DNA from: Halobacterium noricense | GTDB lineage: Archaea; Halobacteriota; Halobacteria; Halobacteriales; Halobacteriaceae | NCBI RefSeq assembly: GCF_021233435.1 | Contig: NZ_CP089468.1 | Coordinates: forward strand, 186,001 to 250,000 | Reading direction: 5' to 3' | Length of the DNA: 64,000 nt | Shown here: one piece after another, positions 1 through 10,289 of the stretch | How positions within the stretch are numbered: position 1 is the first letter of the stretch | Layout of the letters: every line of letters begins with the position of its first letter | Translations under genes and position numbers: made by a program | Notes under the pieces: generated by a model | The model's input: only the letters and a program-made list of their open reading frames with translations | What the model was told of the DNA's origin: nothing | Databases searched by the model: none

Positions 1-809
1 GTGCGGGAGGCGTCGACGCCCTCGATGCTGAGCGCCTTCTTGAACGCCGACCCCTCCGTGTAGAGGACGAACTCCTCGCCGCGCTCGGTCTCCTCGCGGC
101 GGATAACGACGCGAGAGACGTCCTCGATGCCCTTGAACACGATGTCGCGGAGCTGTTCGACGAGCTGGAGCAGCTCGCGGTACGACGGCTCGCTCGGGCC
201 GAACTCCAGGACGGTCCCCTGCTGGGTGACCTGGACGCCGAGGCTCCCCTCGATGGTTTCGGCGATTTCGCCCGCGATTTCGTTCGTGGAGTCCTTGAGC
301 GGCCACCGCTCCTGGAGCGTGTCCTCGTTGAGGTCGATCTGGACGACCATGTCGGCGACGTTCGTGGAGATGTCCCCGAGCGCGAGAATCTTCGTCGCCT
401 CGATGCTCCACACGACCTCGTGGGCGCGTTCGCGCTCCTCGGCGTACTCGTCTTCGAGGTACACCGTCATGATGGGCGTGTCCGGGGTCTTTCGGGCGTC
501 CACGAGCTCGATGAGCCGCGGCAGGCCCTGCGTCACGTCCATCTCCGCGACGCCCGCGTAGTGGAACGTGTTCATTGTCATCTGCGTCCCCGGCTCCCCG
601 ATGGACTGCGCGGAGACGGTCCCCACGGGTTCGAGGGGGTCGACGCGCGTGTCGACGTACTGAGACTCGACTGCGGTCGCGATGTCCTTGGCTTCCGGGA
701 TGGTGACGTCCTCGCGGCCCTCGATGGTGTCGTAGACGCGTTCCTTGAGGCGTCGCGGGAGCTCCGTGCCCTCGACGTGGTCGCGAATCGCTGGCGTGAT
801 TTCAGTCAT
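1..809 (-). CDS. rpoA2: DNA-directed RNA polymerase subunit A'' (Rpo1C), 3' part cut by window edge
   Basis: C-terminal piece of the split largest subunit of archaeal RNA polymerase; it completes the active-site cleft with A'. The ATG at 807-809 is preceded by a GGAGGTG ribosome site, and the protein begins [14 protein letters not shown]. The conserved stretch [17 protein letters not shown] and the following NTFHYAG are clear near residue 60-80. About 269 codons are visible and the frame is still open at base 1, so the stop lies outside the window. It is the last RNA polymerase gene of the minus-strand cluster, 44 bp after rpoA1. Confidence 0.97.
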   Translation of the reverse strand, partial: MTEITPAIRDHVEGTELPRRLKERVYDTIEGREDVTIPEAKDIATAVESQYVDTRVDPLEPVGTVSAQSIGEPGTQMTMNTFHYAGVAEMDVTQGLPRLIELVDARKTPDTPIMTVYLEDEYAEERERAHEVVWSIEATKILALGDISTNVADMVVQIDLNEDTLQERWPLKDSTNEIAGEIAETIEGSLGVQVTQQGTVLEFGPSEPSYRELLQLVEQLRDIVFKGIEDVSRVVIRREETERGEEFVLYTEGSAFKKALSIEGVDASR

Positions 810-853
810 CGTTCACCTCCGTGGCAACGGCTGTGAGCCTGATTGAACGGAGT

Positions 854-3766
854 TCAATCATCGGATTCCACCTCCCAGGACGCGCCGTGCTCGGAGAGGT
901 TCGTCGGCGGCTCCTGGATGCCGAGGAACTCCTCTTTCTCCCCGGTGCTCTCGAATTCGGATTCGATGATGCGGTCGGCGATCTGTTCGACGTCGATGTC
1001 GACCTCCTCGCTGGAGGACACCTCGACGGGCGACGTGCCGTCCTCGCCGAACTCGAACTGGACGATGGTGTCGCTGGTGTCGCGGACCGTGCCGTCGTAC
1101 TGGGTCTCCAGCTCGGAGAGCGCGTTGATGAGGCGGCGCTGGAGGTAGCCGGACTTCGACGTCCGGACTGCCGTGTCCACCAGCCCCTCGCGGCCACCCA
1201 TCGCGTGGAAGAAGAACTCTTTCGGGGTGAGGCCGCTCGTGTAGGAGTTCTCCACGAAGCCGTGGGCTTCACTGGAGAGGTCGTTCGGCTCGAAGTGACT
1301 GAGCGTGCGGTCCTCGTAGCCGCGGTTGATGCGCTCGCCACGAACTGCCTGCTGGCCGACACAGCCGGCCATCTGCGTGAGGTTCAGCATCGACCCACGC
1401 GCGCCGGAGTCGGCCATGACGACTGCGGGGTTGTCCGCGTCGAAGTTCTCCGCGGCGACGTCGCCGGCGGAGTCGCGGGCCTTCCCGAGCGTCTGCATGA
1501 TTTTCATCTCGAGGGTCTCGTCGACGGTGCGGCCGGGCAGGGATTCGAGGTCGCCGTTCTCGTAGCTCTCGATGAGCTCCTGCACGCGGTCGTACGCCGA
1601 CCCGATGGCATCGTCGATGCGCTCGCGGGCTTCCGTGGAGACGGTCTCGTCGTCGATGCCGATGGAGAACCCGAAGTGCATGATCGAGCGCATCGCCAGC
1701 GAGGCGACCTCGTTGATGAAGATGCGCGCGCGGGTCTTCCCGTGGACCTTCGCGATGGTGTCGACGATTTCGCCGCCGAACCCACCGATTTCGTTCTCGG
1801 CGATGGTGCCTTCGAGGAGCTGGCCGTTCTCGATGACGACCGGCTCACCGACGGTCCCCGTGAAGTCGAGGTTGAGGTCGTCGGGCAGCAGTTCGCTGAA
1901 GATCTGTCGCCCCTCCCAGTAGGGCTCGCTGTCCTCCGTTCCGGCGGGCTCGGGGAGCTCGTCGATGCTGGTCTGGCGCAGCAGGTCCGACGCCTGCGTC
2001 TCGTTGAACCGCGGGTTGTCGTGCGTGAGCAGGTACGTCCCGCTGATGTGGTCCTGAATCGCGCCGATGATGTTCTCACCGAAGCGCGGCGAGAGAATCT
2101 GCTCCTGGACGCGCATCAGCACGCGCGCCTCGGCACGCGCCTCCTCGTTCTGGAGGGCGTGCATGTTCATCTCGTCGCCGTCGAAGTCGGCGTTGTACGG
2201 CGGACAGACGACGGTGTTCAGGCGGAACGTCTTGTACGGCATCACCACGACCTCGTGGGCCATGATGGACATCCGGTGCAGCGACGGCTGCCGATTGAAG
2301 ATGATGATGTCGCCGTCGATGAGGTGGCGCTGGACCTCCCAGCCGGGCTCGACGCGCTCGGCGAGCTCCTCGCAGACCTTCTCGGTGACGCGCACGCGGC
2401 GGCCGTCGGGTCGCGTGACGTAGTTCGCGCCCGGGTGGCCTTCGGGGCCGTTCCGGACGTACGTGCGGGCGCGTTCGACGTTCTGGTCGTTGACGACCAT
2501 CGTCTGGGTCATCTCGGTCGCCACGCGGTCGGGCACACCAACCTCGTTCAGCGACAGCGTCGGGTCCGGGCTGATGACGGTCCGCGCGGAGAAGTTCACG
2601 CGCTTCCCGGACAGCGAGCCGCGGAACCGCCCCTCCTTGCCCTTCAGGCGCTGGCTGAGCGTCTTCAGCGGGCGGCCCGAACGGTGGCGGGCGGGCGGCG
2701 TTCCCGAAATCTCGTTGTCCATGAACGTCGTGACGTGGTACTGCAGCAGCTCCCAGAGGTCCTCGATGATGAGCTGGGGCGCACCCGCCTCGCGGTTCTC
2801 CATGAACCGCTGGTTGATGCGGATGATGTCCACGAGCTTGTGCGTGAGGTCGTCCTCGCTGCGCTGGCCGTTGTCGAGCGTAATCGACGGCCGCGCGGTC
2901 ACCGGCGGCACCGGGAGGACGGTCAGAATCATCCACTCGGGCCGGCTCTTCTCGGGGTCGATGCCGAGCACGGCGAGGTCCTCGCCGGGGATGTCCTCGA
3001 ACCAGTCCCGGATGTCCGAGGGCATCAGCTTGTTCATGTCCTCGGTGGTGAGGTCCGCGCCGATAGCGGCCTCGATGGCCTCGCGGTCCTCGCGGCGCGG
3101 CCGGAACTCCCCGGAGAGGATGTCGTTGATGCGGCTGATTTCGATGTCCGTCTGCTCGGCGAGCTCCTGCGGGCTGATGCCCGAGTCGTCCTCGTCGGGG
3201 TCGGGCTGCATCGCGGCCGCGATGCGCTCGCTGTAATCGGAAGCCAGCACCTGCTGGACTTCGTAGTACGTCGTCGGCTTCTCGTGTTTGACGTCGTACT
3301 GGACTTCCCCGCAGTGCGGGCAGTGGTCCTTCTTGCGGGCCTCCCGGATGGCGGCCTTCGTGACGTCGGAGACGTCCTCGCGGAGGCTGCGCGTGCGGTC
3401 GAGGTCTTCGCGGTACTCCTCTTTCTCCTCCTCGGTGAGCAGGAGGCGCGCGCAGTCCCGGCACGTCCCGCGCAGCAGCCGGCGGATGAGCTTCGCGAAC
3501 CCGACGTGGATGACGGGCGCGGCGAGCTCGATGTGGCCGAAGTGGCCGTTACAGCTCCCGGAGCGCTGGCCGCACGTCTTGCACTCCAGCCCGGGGTCGA
3601 TGACGCCCAGGCGCGGGTCCATCAGGCCCATGTCGATGGGGAAGCCGTCGTCGTCGTACGTGTCCGCGGTGATGACTTTCGTCGCGGACATGTCCCGGTA
3701 CTCCTCCGGGTCCATCAGCCCGAAGCTGATTTCCCCGATCTCCTTGGGTGCTTGTCCTGTGCTCAT
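854..3766 (-). CDS. rpoA1: DNA-directed RNA polymerase subunit A' (Rpo1N)
   Basis: N-terminal part of the largest RNA polymerase subunit (970 aa), carrying the catalytic centre of transcription. The clamp zinc ribbon [17 protein letters not shown] is near residue 62-78 and a second zinc site (CRDC, later CPHC) follows. The Mg-binding loop [12 protein letters not shown] is near residue 523. The start codon overlaps the end of rpoB1 by 4 bp, so the two are translationally coupled. The very acidic composition is normal for haloarchaea. Long ORFs on the opposite strand here are GC-rich shadows. Confidence 0.98.
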   Translation of the reverse strand: MSTGQAPKEIGEISFGLMDPEEYRDMSATKVITADTYDDDGFPIDMGLMDPRLGVIDPGLECKTCGQRSGSCNGHFGHIELAAPVIHVGFAKLIRRLLRGTCRDCARLLLTEEEKEEYREDLDRTRSLREDVSDVTKAAIREARKKDHCPHCGEVQYDVKHEKPTTYYEVQQVLASDYSERIAAAMQPDPDEDDSGISPQELAEQTDIEISRINDILSGEFRPRREDREAIEAAIGADLTTEDMNKLMPSDIRDWFEDIPGEDLAVLGIDPEKSRPEWMILTVLPVPPVTARPSITLDNGQRSEDDLTHKLVDIIRINQRFMENREAGAPQLIIEDLWELLQYHVTTFMDNEISGTPPARHRSGRPLKTLSQRLKGKEGRFRGSLSGKRVNFSARTVISPDPTLSLNEVGVPDRVATEMTQTMVVNDQNVERARTYVRNGPEGHPGANYVTRPDGRRVRVTEKVCEELAERVEPGWEVQRHLIDGDIIIFNRQPSLHRMSIMAHEVVVMPYKTFRLNTVVCPPYNADFDGDEMNMHALQNEEARAEARVLMRVQEQILSPRFGENIIGAIQDHISGTYLLTHDNPRFNETQASDLLRQTSIDELPEPAGTEDSEPYWEGRQIFSELLPDDLNLDFTGTVGEPVVIENGQLLEGTIAENEIGGFGGEIVDTIAKVHGKTRARIFINEVASLAMRSIMHFGFSIGIDDETVSTEARERIDDAIGSAYDRVQELIESYENGDLESLPGRTVDETLEMKIMQTLGKARDSAGDVAAENFDADNPAVVMADSGARGSMLNLTQMAGCVGQQAVRGERINRGYEDRTLSHFEPNDLSSEAHGFVENSYTSGLTPKEFFFHAMGGREGLVDTAVRTSKSGYLQRRLINALSELETQYDGTVRDTSDTIVQFEFGEDGTSPVEVSSSEEVDIDVEQIADRIIESEFESTGEKEEFLGIQEPPTNLSEHGASWEVESDD

Positions 3767-5589
3767 ACTGCGTCCTCCAGTTCGAGTCGCGGCGCGATGC
3801 CGAGCGCTTTCATCTCGTCGAGCAGGAGCTTGAACGCGTAACTCATTTCGAGGCTGTGCACGTCCGTCTCCTCCTCACAGTTCGGGCAGTAGACGCGGCG
3901 CTGCTCGTAGTTCTCCACGGCCGTCATGCCGCAGTTGCCACAGACGTGAATCTCCTCGCGGTCCGAGGAGTCAAGCAGGCGCTCCTTGAGCACCATCGCC
4001 GCGCCGTGGCCGATGACGGTGTCGCGCTCCATCTCCCCGACGCGGAGGCCACCCTCGCGGGCGCGTCCCTCCGTCGGCTGCCGCGTGAGGACCTGGACCG
4101 GCCCCTTCGAGCGGGCGTGGAGCTTGTTCGACACCATGTGGTAGAGCTTGTGGTAGAAAATCGTGCCGACGAAAATCTCGGCCTCGATCTTCTCCCCCGA
4201 AACGCCGGAGTACAGCACTTCCTTGCCGGAGGACTTGAAGCCGCGTTCCTCCAGCGTCGAGCGCAGTTCGTCCTCGTCCTCGCCGGTGAACGCCGTCCCG
4301 TCGACGGAGCGCCCGTCGAGGGAGCCGGCTTTCCCGCCGAGCATCTCCAGCACGTGGCCGACCGTCATCCGGGACGGCAGCGCGTGCGGGTTCAGCACGA
4401 GGTCGGGCACGACGCCTTCCTGCGTGAACGGCATGTCCTCGTGGGGCGCGAGGTGGCCGACGACGCCCTTCTGGCCGTGGCGGGACGCGAACTTGTCCCC
4501 GAGCTCGGGGATGCGTTCGTCCCGTACGGAGACCTTCGCGAGCTTCGAGCCGTCCTCGCCCTCCATGAGGGTGACCGTGTCCACGACGCCGTCTTCGCCC
4601 GAGCGCATCGTCACGCTCGTCTCGCGGCGCTTCTGCGGGCTGAGCCCGCCCATGTCCTCGGGTTCTTCGAGGAACCGCGGCGGGCTCGTCTTCCCGAGCA
4701 GTACGGAAGAGTCGTCGACCTGGGTCTCGGGGTTGACGAGGCCGTCGTCGTCGAGGTGCGTGTACGCGTCCTCGCCGCGACCGCCGCGCACGTCGTCGGA
4801 GGGAATCTCGAAGCGGTCCTCCTGGCCGCCGGGGTAGCGGCGCTCCTCGCCTTCGTACGTGCGGAAGAAGTGCGAGCGCGAGAGCGCGCGGTCCACGGAG
4901 CCCTGGTTCATGACGAGGGCGTCCTCGATGTTGAAGCCCTCGTAGGACATGACGGCGACGACGAAGTTCTGGCCGGCCGGCCGGTCGTCGTAGCCGATCT
5001 GTTCGGTGGTCTGGGTGTTCACCATCGCCTTCTGCGGGTAGTGCAGGAGGTGCTGGCGGGTGTCCGGCCGGATGCGGTAGTTCGCCGCCGGCAGGCCCAG
5101 ACTCTGTTTCATCATCCCCGCGCCCATCGTAATCCGCGGGCTCGCGTTGTGCTCGGGGTACGGAATCATCCCGGCGCCGATGCCGAAGATGAGCTGCGGG
5201 TCGATTTCGAGGTGCGTGTGGTTGTCCGTGAGCTCGTCCTGGTCGACGCCGACGAGGACGTCCTCCTCTTCCTCGGCGTCGATGAACTCCACTTTCCCCG
5301 CGCGAACGAGGTCCTCGAAGTCGATGTCGTCGTTTTCGACGGCGCCCATCTCCTCGTCAGTGACGAGCGGTTCGCCGTCCTCGACGACGAGCAGCGGGCG
5401 GCGCGCGCGGCCCGCGTCCGCGTTCACGATGACTTCGTTCGTGCGGTCCTTCACGGAGACGTTCACCATCTCGGAGACCTCTCCCCGTCGGCGCGCCTCC
5501 CGGATCTGTGCTGCCAGCTCCTCGGGGTCCTCGTGGGTCCCGACGAGACTGCCGTTGACGTAGACTTTCGCTTCTCGTTCCGTGCTCAT
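3763..5589 (-). CDS. rpoB1: DNA-directed RNA polymerase subunit B' (Rpo2C)
   Basis: C-terminal half of the second-largest subunit (608 aa). In euryarchaea such as halobacteria the B subunit is split into B'' and B', as here. Visible hallmarks are the motif [13 protein letters not shown] (around residue 370), [17 protein letters not shown], and a C-terminal zinc ribbon with CGNCG and CPNC about 60-70 residues from the end. It starts 1 bp after the stop of rpoB2 and overlaps rpoA1 by 4 bp. Confidence 0.98.
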   Translation of the reverse strand: MSTEREAKVYVNGSLVGTHEDPEELAAQIREARRRGEVSEMVNVSVKDRTNEVIVNADAGRARRPLLVVEDGEPLVTDEEMGAVENDDIDFEDLVRAGKVEFIDAEEEEDVLVGVDQDELTDNHTHLEIDPQLIFGIGAGMIPYPEHNASPRITMGAGMMKQSLGLPAANYRIRPDTRQHLLHYPQKAMVNTQTTEQIGYDDRPAGQNFVVAVMSYEGFNIEDALVMNQGSVDRALSRSHFFRTYEGEERRYPGGQEDRFEIPSDDVRGGRGEDAYTHLDDDGLVNPETQVDDSSVLLGKTSPPRFLEEPEDMGGLSPQKRRETSVTMRSGEDGVVDTVTLMEGEDGSKLAKVSVRDERIPELGDKFASRHGQKGVVGHLAPHEDMPFTQEGVVPDLVLNPHALPSRMTVGHVLEMLGGKAGSLDGRSVDGTAFTGEDEDELRSTLEERGFKSSGKEVLYSGVSGEKIEAEIFVGTIFYHKLYHMVSNKLHARSKGPVQVLTRQPTEGRAREGGLRVGEMERDTVIGHGAAMVLKERLLDSSDREEIHVCGNCGMTAVENYEQRRVYCPNCEEETDVHSLEMSYAFKLLLDEMKALGIAPRLELEDAV

Positions 5590-5590
5590 G

Positions 5591-7156
5591 TTAGTCGTCC
5601 GCTGGTGTCGTCGCTTCCGTGCTGATTCCGGGGATGCCCTCGACGCCCATCGACGAGAGTTCGCGTTTCAACTCGCGCTCGTCCTCGACGTTCTGGGAGA
5701 GCTCCATCGCCTGCGCGAAGTTCTTCACCAGGCCACAGTTCGGCCCCTCGGGGGTCTCGGAGGGACAGATGCGCCCCCACTGGGTGGCGTGCAGGTCACG
5801 CGCTTCGAAGTGCGGCTGGGAGCGGCTCAGCGGGCTGCGCAGCCGGCGCAGGTGGCTGAGCACGCCCATGAAGTCCGTCCGGTCCACGAGCTGGCTGACG
5901 CCGGAGCGCCCGCCCACCCAGTTCCCGGTCGCGATCGGGTGTTCGAGGCGCTCGGTCAGCACGTCCGAACGAACCACCGTGTTCACGGTGAGTTCGCGGT
6001 TGCGCATGTTCGCGCGTTCGAGCTGGTACTTCACGTCGCGTGCCAGCTTGTTCAGCGCCGTCCGGAACAGGTCCTTCATCAGGTCGCCGGAGACCTTGAG
6101 GCGCTTGTTCGCGTAGTGGTCCTTGTCGTCGGACTCGCGGCGGTCGAGCGCGAGCTCGAAACACGCCTCGGCCATCCGACAGAGGTAGTAGGACTTGTTG
6201 ATGCGCGTCTCCTCGTCCTCGATGCCCTCCTCGTGGAGGTGCGGGAGGAGGTAGCGGTCGATGACGTAGTTCGCGCGCTTCAGCTGGTAGTTCTTCCCCT
6301 GGCCGGAGGCGACGCGCTGCCCGAGCTCCTCGATGGCCTCCTCCTGGGTCTGGACGTCCGCCTCCTCCAGGTTCTCCAGCATGAACTTCACAATCTCGGG
6401 GTCCTCGCTGACGCGGTGGACGATCTCCTCGTCGGATTCGAGGCCGAGCGCCCGCACCAGCGTCACGAAGTTGATGGAGCCCGAGACCGAGGGGAACGAC
6501 ACTTCGAGTAGCCCCTCGCGGTTGCGTTCGACGAGCACCAGCGCACGATACCCGCGGCGCTGGCTGAACGTCTTCGCGACCTGAATCTCGTCGCCGTACT
6601 TGGAGTCGTACTCCGCGAGAATCTTGTTCGGCGCGAGGTCCTCGCTGGTCATCAGCACGCGCTCGCTGCCGTTCACGATGAAGTAGCCGCCGGGGTCGGC
6701 GGGGTCTTCGCCGATTTCGATGAGTTCGTCCTCGGAGAAGCCCGCGATGTTGCACTTGTCGGAGCCGACCATGATCGGCATCCGGCCGACCTTCGTCTCC
6801 GTCGTGTCCAGCACGCGCTCTTCTTCCTCTTCGCCGCCGCGCACGATGCTCATCTCCATGAACACCGGCGCGGAGTACGTGATGTTGCGCAGCCGCGCTT
6901 CCTGTGGGTACAGCAGCTCCTCGGAGCCGTCCGCCTCCCGCACGCGCGGGGTCGTGATGCGGACGTCGCCGAGTTCGACCCACACCGGCTCCTCGTCTTC
7001 CTTGTCACCGATGTCAGTCTCGATGCGCTCCTTCTCGGTGACGACGTCCTGCATGCCGCGCTTCAGGAACGAGTTGAACGACCTGAAGTGGTGTTCCGCG
7101 AGTCGTTCTTTCGAGAAATACGCCCTCGACAGTTCGCGTCGGTCTTCGATTTGCAT
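5591..7156 (-). CDS. rpoB2: DNA-directed RNA polymerase subunit B'' (Rpo2N)
   Basis: N-terminal half of the second-largest RNA polymerase subunit (521 aa). It contains the lobe/protrusion sequences typical of B'', including [13 protein letters not shown] near residue 155 and the C-terminal [17 protein letters not shown] that in unsplit subunits leads into the B' part. It follows rpoH with no gap (stop of rpoH at 7157) and precedes rpoB1 by 1 bp, giving a single operon. Confidence 0.98.
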   Translation of the reverse strand: MQIEDRRELSRAYFSKERLAEHHFRSFNSFLKRGMQDVVTEKERIETDIGDKEDEEPVWVELGDVRITTPRVREADGSEELLYPQEARLRNITYSAPVFMEMSIVRGGEEEEERVLDTTETKVGRMPIMVGSDKCNIAGFSEDELIEIGEDPADPGGYFIVNGSERVLMTSEDLAPNKILAEYDSKYGDEIQVAKTFSQRRGYRALVLVERNREGLLEVSFPSVSGSINFVTLVRALGLESDEEIVHRVSEDPEIVKFMLENLEEADVQTQEEAIEELGQRVASGQGKNYQLKRANYVIDRYLLPHLHEEGIEDEETRINKSYYLCRMAEACFELALDRRESDDKDHYANKRLKVSGDLMKDLFRTALNKLARDVKYQLERANMRNRELTVNTVVRSDVLTERLEHPIATGNWVGGRSGVSQLVDRTDFMGVLSHLRRLRSPLSRSQPHFEARDLHATQWGRICPSETPEGPNCGLVKNFAQAMELSQNVEDERELKRELSSMGVEGIPGISTEATTPADD

Positions 7157-7384
7157 TTATTCGATCACCAGTCGGTACACGATGGCTTTGTCCGTGGTCC
7201 GCGAGTCCCGCACGATTTTGACGACGTCGCCGACCTCCGCGTCGTCCGGCAGGGCAGGGTCCTTCCGTTTAATCTTCGGCAGGTCCGTCCGGTCGATGTC
7301 GTAGTCCACGAGCACGTCCTCGAGTTCCTCCTCGTCGAGAACTGTGTGCTCGGGGACGAGTTCGTGTTGGCTTACGTCTACCAT
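7157..7384 (-). CDS. rpoH: DNA-directed RNA polymerase subunit H (Rpo5)
   Basis: Small (75 aa) RNA polymerase subunit H, homologue of the C-terminal domain of eukaryotic Rpb5, docking on the jaw of the enzyme. It starts [13 protein letters not shown] and has the family core [12 protein letters not shown] followed by [12 protein letters not shown]. First gene of the rpoH-B2-B1-A1-A2 operon. Length and position match other haloarchaea. Transcription probably starts from the TATA-like box at 7450-7458. Confidence 0.97.
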   Translation of the reverse strand: MVDVSQHELVPEHTVLDEEELEDVLVDYDIDRTDLPKIKRKDPALPDDAEVGDVVKIVRDSRTTDKAIVYRLVIE

Positions 7385-7562
7385 GGGTGTGCCTGGATGG
7401 GGGGAGAACTACCTCTCACGAGATACTACAGGCCAATTCACCCGCAGCGCACTTAGGTCTTGTCAACTACGATTCCGGTCGAGGCCCGCGCCACCACGAC
7501 GCACACGTCCCGCCGTTTGGAAAGTCTTAAGAATACAAGCCGGCTACGAATGAGTGCAGCAA
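7385..7562. promoter_or_regulatory. Divergent promoters of the rpo operon and tRNA-Asp
   Basis: No gene in this stretch. On the minus strand a CCTAAGT box at about 7450-7458 lies some 65 bp before the rpoH start, allowing a short leader. On the plus strand CTTAAG at 7526-7531 lies about 32 bp before tRNA-Asp, the usual distance for an archaeal TATA box plus short 5' leader. These are readings by eye, not mapped transcription starts. Confidence 0.5.
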
Positions 7563-7635
7563 GCCCGGATGGTGTAGTGGCCCATCATACAACCCTGTCA
7601 CGGTTGTGACGCGGGTTCAAATCCCGCTCCGGGCG
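7563..7635 (+). tRNA. tRNA-Asp (GUC)
   Basis: Full cloverleaf without intron. The 7-bp acceptor stem pairs 7563-7569 with 7628-7634, the discriminator is G, the anticodon loop reads CTGTCAC (GTC), and the T-arm has the loop TTCAAAT. CCA is not encoded. Copies of its 3' end recur just downstream. Confidence 0.97.
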
Positions 7636-7860
7636 TACTTCTACTGAACTCAAACAGCGAGCGACCAGCGTGCTGTGTCGCGAGCAACGAGTTCAGTGAA
7701 TACGCCCGGGATTCGAACCCTGTCAGGCGCGCACAGCGAACAGACGTGAGCGAGCACGTCTGACTCCGGTTCAAACTCCGGCAGACTCCGTCTGCCGGGG
7801 TCACGCTCGCGCTGCTCGCGTGACTCCCGCTCCGGGCGCTTTCCTTTCGACGCTACATTC
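7636..7860. repeat. tRNA-Asp 3'-end fragments and inverted repeats (no gene)
   Basis: No coding gene is seen. The last 14 bases of tRNA-Asp (TCCCGCTCCGGGCG, 7622-7635) recur in the same orientation at 7825-7838. An inverted, slightly changed copy of the T-arm/acceptor 3' part lies at 7701-7722. TACTGAACTC and GAGTTCAGTGA form an inverted pair around the first spacer. This looks like a decayed integration site at a tRNA 3' end, or a family of tRNA-linked repeats. Confidence 0.5.
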
Positions 7861-7914
7861 GATAGTGGTTGATCTGCGTTTCTTGGCGTCTCAACGAGAT
7901 AGATGCATGTCCTC

Positions 7915-8021
7915 GAAAGCCCCGACGGGCTCGCGGTCGCTCGCGGACATATCTGCTCGCTTCGCTCACAGATAGCGGTCCGCGAGACGACTAAACTGGA
8001 CGCGAGCCCGTCGCCCCTTTC
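7915..8021. ncRNA. 107-base folded dispersed element, copy 1
   Basis: A 107-base unit bounded by GAAAG and CTTTC. Its arms GACGGGCTCGCG and CGCGAGCCCGTC pair, a second stem CTCGCGGAC/GTCCGCGAG lies inside, and a terminal stem ATCTG/CAGAT closes the loop. Copy 2 (24015-24121) has the same length and keeps all three stems through paired changes. The shared tail GTCCACCCGCTACCGGCTG follows at 8023-8041. It may be a structured RNA or a mobile palindromic repeat; strand and function are unknown. Confidence 0.5.
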
Positions 8022-8053
8022 TGTCCACCCGCTACCGGCTGTTCAGTTGACCG

Positions 8054-8299
8054 TTAGCTGTGGTTGTCGAGCCATTCGCAGAAGGTATGGAAGTCGTCGG
8101 CGCCGCACTGGTCGGCAATCGAATGGAGCGTCCCGATTCTGACCTCGTCGTGCAGCGGGACGTCGACGTTCCGAACCTCGCCAGTATCGGCGTTCTCGTA
8201 CTGTAGTCGAACGTGGCTTCCGTGCCGCGAGACTGGCGTGTAGCCGAAACTCTCGAGTACGCCGACGATTTCGCGGCCGGAGAACGTCGTCCGCACCAC
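8054..8299 (-). CDS. HicA-like toxin (YcfA/HicA family)
   Basis: An 81-aa protein of the HicA/YcfA type, a small double-stranded-RNA-binding-fold mRNA interferase of type II toxin-antitoxin systems. It starts MVRTTFSGREIVGVLESFGY, and the family core GSHVRLQ carries the expected histidine near residue 27. The C-terminal part GTLHSIADQCG is also typical. It overlaps the upstream hicB-like gene by one base, so the pair forms one transcript. A second, divergent HicBA pair lies at 12924-13467. Confidence 0.85.
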   Translation of the reverse strand: MVRTTFSGREIVGVLESFGYTPVSRHGSHVRLQYENADTGEVRNVDVPLHDEVRIGTLHSIADQCGADDFHTFCEWLDNHS

Positions 8300-8562
8300 T
8301 ACTGGAGGAATTCGGGAAGGTCGTCGGTTCGCTCGGAAGGTTCGATGCCGAGCTCGTCGCGGAGAAACGCGTCGGAGTCTTCGATGGGGTCGCCGCGGTC
8401 CTCGTGGAGCGCGAGTGCGTCCGCGAGCTGGGAGAGCGCGTCCGATTTCGTGTCGCCACCGCGAGCGAGCCCGGTCTCCTCGTCGACGGCGGTGACACTC
8501 CCGTCGTCCTCGTGTACGAAGTGAACTCCGTCCTCGTCCGGGTCTCGGGATGCGCTCGCCAT
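8299..8562 (-). CDS. HicB-like antitoxin
   Basis: An 87-aa acidic protein with the partly degenerate RNase-H-like HicB fold (VHFVHEDDGSVTAVDEETGLARGG, then KSDALSQLADALALH). No DNA-binding domain is visible. It lies directly upstream of, and overlaps, the HicA-like toxin at 8054, the usual partner. It is read as an antitoxin from fold pattern and context. Confidence 0.8.
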   Translation of the reverse strand: MASASRDPDEDGVHFVHEDDGSVTAVDEETGLARGGDTKSDALSQLADALALHEDRGDPIEDSDAFLRDELGIEPSERTDDLPEFLQ

Positions 8563-8658
8563 TACACCTGCGTGTACGCCGAACTCGTGTAAAAGGATTC
8601 GGACGGCCTTACTCCGCGAACGTCAACGCGACGAGTGTGACGTCGTCCCGTCACTCGG

Positions 8659-8898
8659 TTACTCGCTCGTCGCGGTGTACTCGTGGAGTTCACGGACGGC
8701 AGCATCGACGATGTCTTTCGAGAGTTCGCCTTGTTGGTCGTCAAAGTCGCGGTGCTTCATCGTGGCGACGTACCACGGCGAGATATAGGCAGGCCTCTGT
8801 GAGCCGCCGCGAATCCACGCGTCGTCCGGAACCGGAACGCCCTGTGGATGCTGTTGGGTCGTCAACGTTACCTGTAACAGCGAGAGAGTCCCCGCCAT
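8659..8898 (-). pseudogene. C-terminal remnant of a PemK/MazF-like toxin
   Basis: A 79-codon frame whose middle and end resemble the C-terminal half of haloarchaeal PemK/MazF-type toxins (VTLTTQQHPQGVPVPDDAW, then WYVATMKHRDF and QGELSKDIVDAAV). The N-terminal half with the conserved arginine region is missing; the first residues come from unrelated sequence. No antitoxin is adjacent. It lies just left of a TnpB-type insertion sequence remnant, which may have removed the 5' end. Family call moderate. Confidence 0.45.
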
Positions 8899-8992
8899 TC
8901 CCGTGTGGGACGGGTGTTCCGACAGTCTATCGGAACCGAGGACCGAACTGGGCGGGTGTGAATCGCGTCAGCTTCGGTGAGTAACCGCTGCG

Positions 8993-9136
8993 TTATTGCT
9001 GGTCTTGAGTCTCCAACGCTTCTAGTCCTGTTTCTAACACCTCTGTATAGGCTTCCGAGAGGTCCAAATCGTTTGCTTCTGCGTAGTCTTTGACTCGCCC
9101 ACCGAGCGTGTGCGTGATGTCGATGTTGGGCCGCAT
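8993..9136 (-). CDS. Small protein divergent from TnpB (ribbon-helix-helix-like)
   Basis: A 47-aa frame starting MRPNIDITHTLGGRVKDYAE. The short strand followed by two helices suggests a ribbon-helix-helix-like DNA-binding fold. It is transcribed away from the tnpB start, 42 bp apart, sharing an AT-rich promoter region. Small frames of this kind beside IS1341-type tnpB genes are, to my memory, recurrent in haloarchaea, which argues for a real gene. No function is established here. Confidence 0.6.
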   Translation of the reverse strand: MRPNIDITHTLGGRVKDYAEANDLDLSEAYTEVLETGLEALETQDQQ

Positions 9137-9178
9137 GACGAAAAGACTTTAAGTCGAATAGTATAAACATCTATTGTT

Positions 9179-9780
9179 GTGAAGCGGACCAACACGTTCG
9201 CCGTGCGACCGCTCTCCAACAAAGGAGAGCAACTGCTACGGGATCTGTTGGACGCTTCCGCCGCGCTCTGGAACGAGGTCAACTATCAGCGCCTCATGCG
9301 GTACAACGACGAGGCTGACTTCGACGGCGACGTATTCGACGCCGATACCGGCCGACTTGAGGGCAAATACAAAGGCGTTCTCGGTGCATCCACCGCCCAA
9401 CAGGTAATTCGGAAGAACAGCGAAGCGTGGCGCGGGTTCTTCAAGCTGAAAGACCAGTACCACGACGAGTCGAACACGTCGGTTACGGAACACCCGAAAC
9501 CGCCGGGATTCCGTGGTAACGAGAAGGATGGACGCCAACTCAAGACCGTCATTCGTAACGACGCATACACGCTTGAGTGGGGCGAGCGGTCCCGGATTGA
9601 GATACTGGTCGGGAGCGAATTGAAGGATAGATACGACCACACCGGGCGTCTCCGGCTTGAAATCGCTGGCAACCCGAATTGGCCCGACTACGAGAAACAG
9701 GGCCGGTTGGACCTGTGGTACGACGAGACTGAAAGCACCTTCCGAGCTTCCCAACCCGTGACTATATACGACGGGGCGGA
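9179..9780 (+). pseudogene. Truncated TnpB (IS200/IS605 family, IS1341 type)
   Basis: About 195 codons of the N-terminal half of a TnpB, the RNA-guided nuclease of IS605-family elements, starting with GTG (MKRTNTFAVRPLSNKGEQ). Family features seen are SAALWNEVNYQR, STAQQVIRKNSEAW and KPPGFRGN. At about 9770 the match ends, and the RuvC-like catalytic half and zinc finger are gone; the remaining frame is unrelated sequence. TATAAA at about 9161 precedes the start. No TnpA is present nearby. Confidence 0.8.
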
Positions 9781-9828
9781 CTTGTGTGGCGCAGGTCCCC
9801 ACCAGACGTCACCTTTCTCGACCGGCAT

Positions 9829-10188
9829 CTACTCGCGCTCGCTGTCGTCGTCGACGCCTGGCCCCCACTCGTCGGGGTCTTCGGCACCCAGCCGTTCGGT
9901 CGCGGCTCGCGCCGTCGCCATCGAACTGAGTGTCACGTCGAGGTCCTCGACGTCGCCGATCGCCCAGTAGTCGCCGCGGTGGCGAACGAGGCCGCGGTCT
10001 TCCAGCCGGGAGAGGACGACGCCGACGCTTCCGCGTGCGACGGTCGTTCCTTCGTGGATTTCGCTGGGGGTGTAGGCCTGGTCCGGCGACGCGGCGAGGA
10101 ACGCGAGCACCTCCTCGGCGTTCGTTCGACCGCCCGCTCGGAGGTCGGCTTCGTCGCCTTCCTCGAAAGACTGGATGTCGATTGGCAC
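9829..10188 (-). CDS. Winged-helix (MarR-like) regulator, paralogue 1
   Basis: A 119-aa protein with a winged helix: NAEEVLAFLAASPDQAYTPS (helix), then ARGSVGVVLSRLEDRGLVRHRGDYWAIG (recognition helix and wing). The GTG at 10186-10188 (reads PIDIQSFEEGDEAD) is chosen because the paralogue at 13554 starts MPIGIDRFEDD. The longer upstream frame is unlikely. It lies immediately right of the truncated tnpB. Three GATGTAA-like repeats upstream may be its operator. Confidence 0.7.
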   Translation of the reverse strand: MPIDIQSFEEGDEADLRAGGRTNAEEVLAFLAASPDQAYTPSEIHEGTTVARGSVGVVLSRLEDRGLVRHRGDYWAIGDVEDLDVTLSSMATARAATERLGAEDPDEWGPGVDDDSERE

Positions 10189-10197
10189 ACGTGGCAC

Positions 10198-10223
10198 TAT
10201 GTAATCTGATGTAATAGATGTAA
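10198..10223. promoter_or_regulatory. Direct repeats upstream of winged-helix gene 1
   Basis: TATGTAA (10198), GATGTAA (10208) and GATGTAA (10217) are repeated with 9-10 base spacing just before the GTG start at 10188. Helically phased short repeats in this place suggest autoregulation by the winged-helix protein. Paralogue 2 has an analogous pair of AACGCAAT repeats. Confidence 0.4.
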
Positions 10224-10289
10224 CGGCAATCGCGATTGGGGAGCTCGTCACAGATCTCGACAGCTATCGAGCCAGCGATTCGGACGGGG

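Noticed and set aside
821-3841. 1006-codon plus-strand frame opposite rpoA1
   Set aside because: It is the antisense shadow of a GC-rich haloarchaeal gene; the minus strand reads a perfect RNA polymerase A' subunit.
7598-7804. 68-codon minus-strand ORF overlapping tRNA-Asp
   Set aside because: It overlaps a certain tRNA and consists of repeat-derived sequence.
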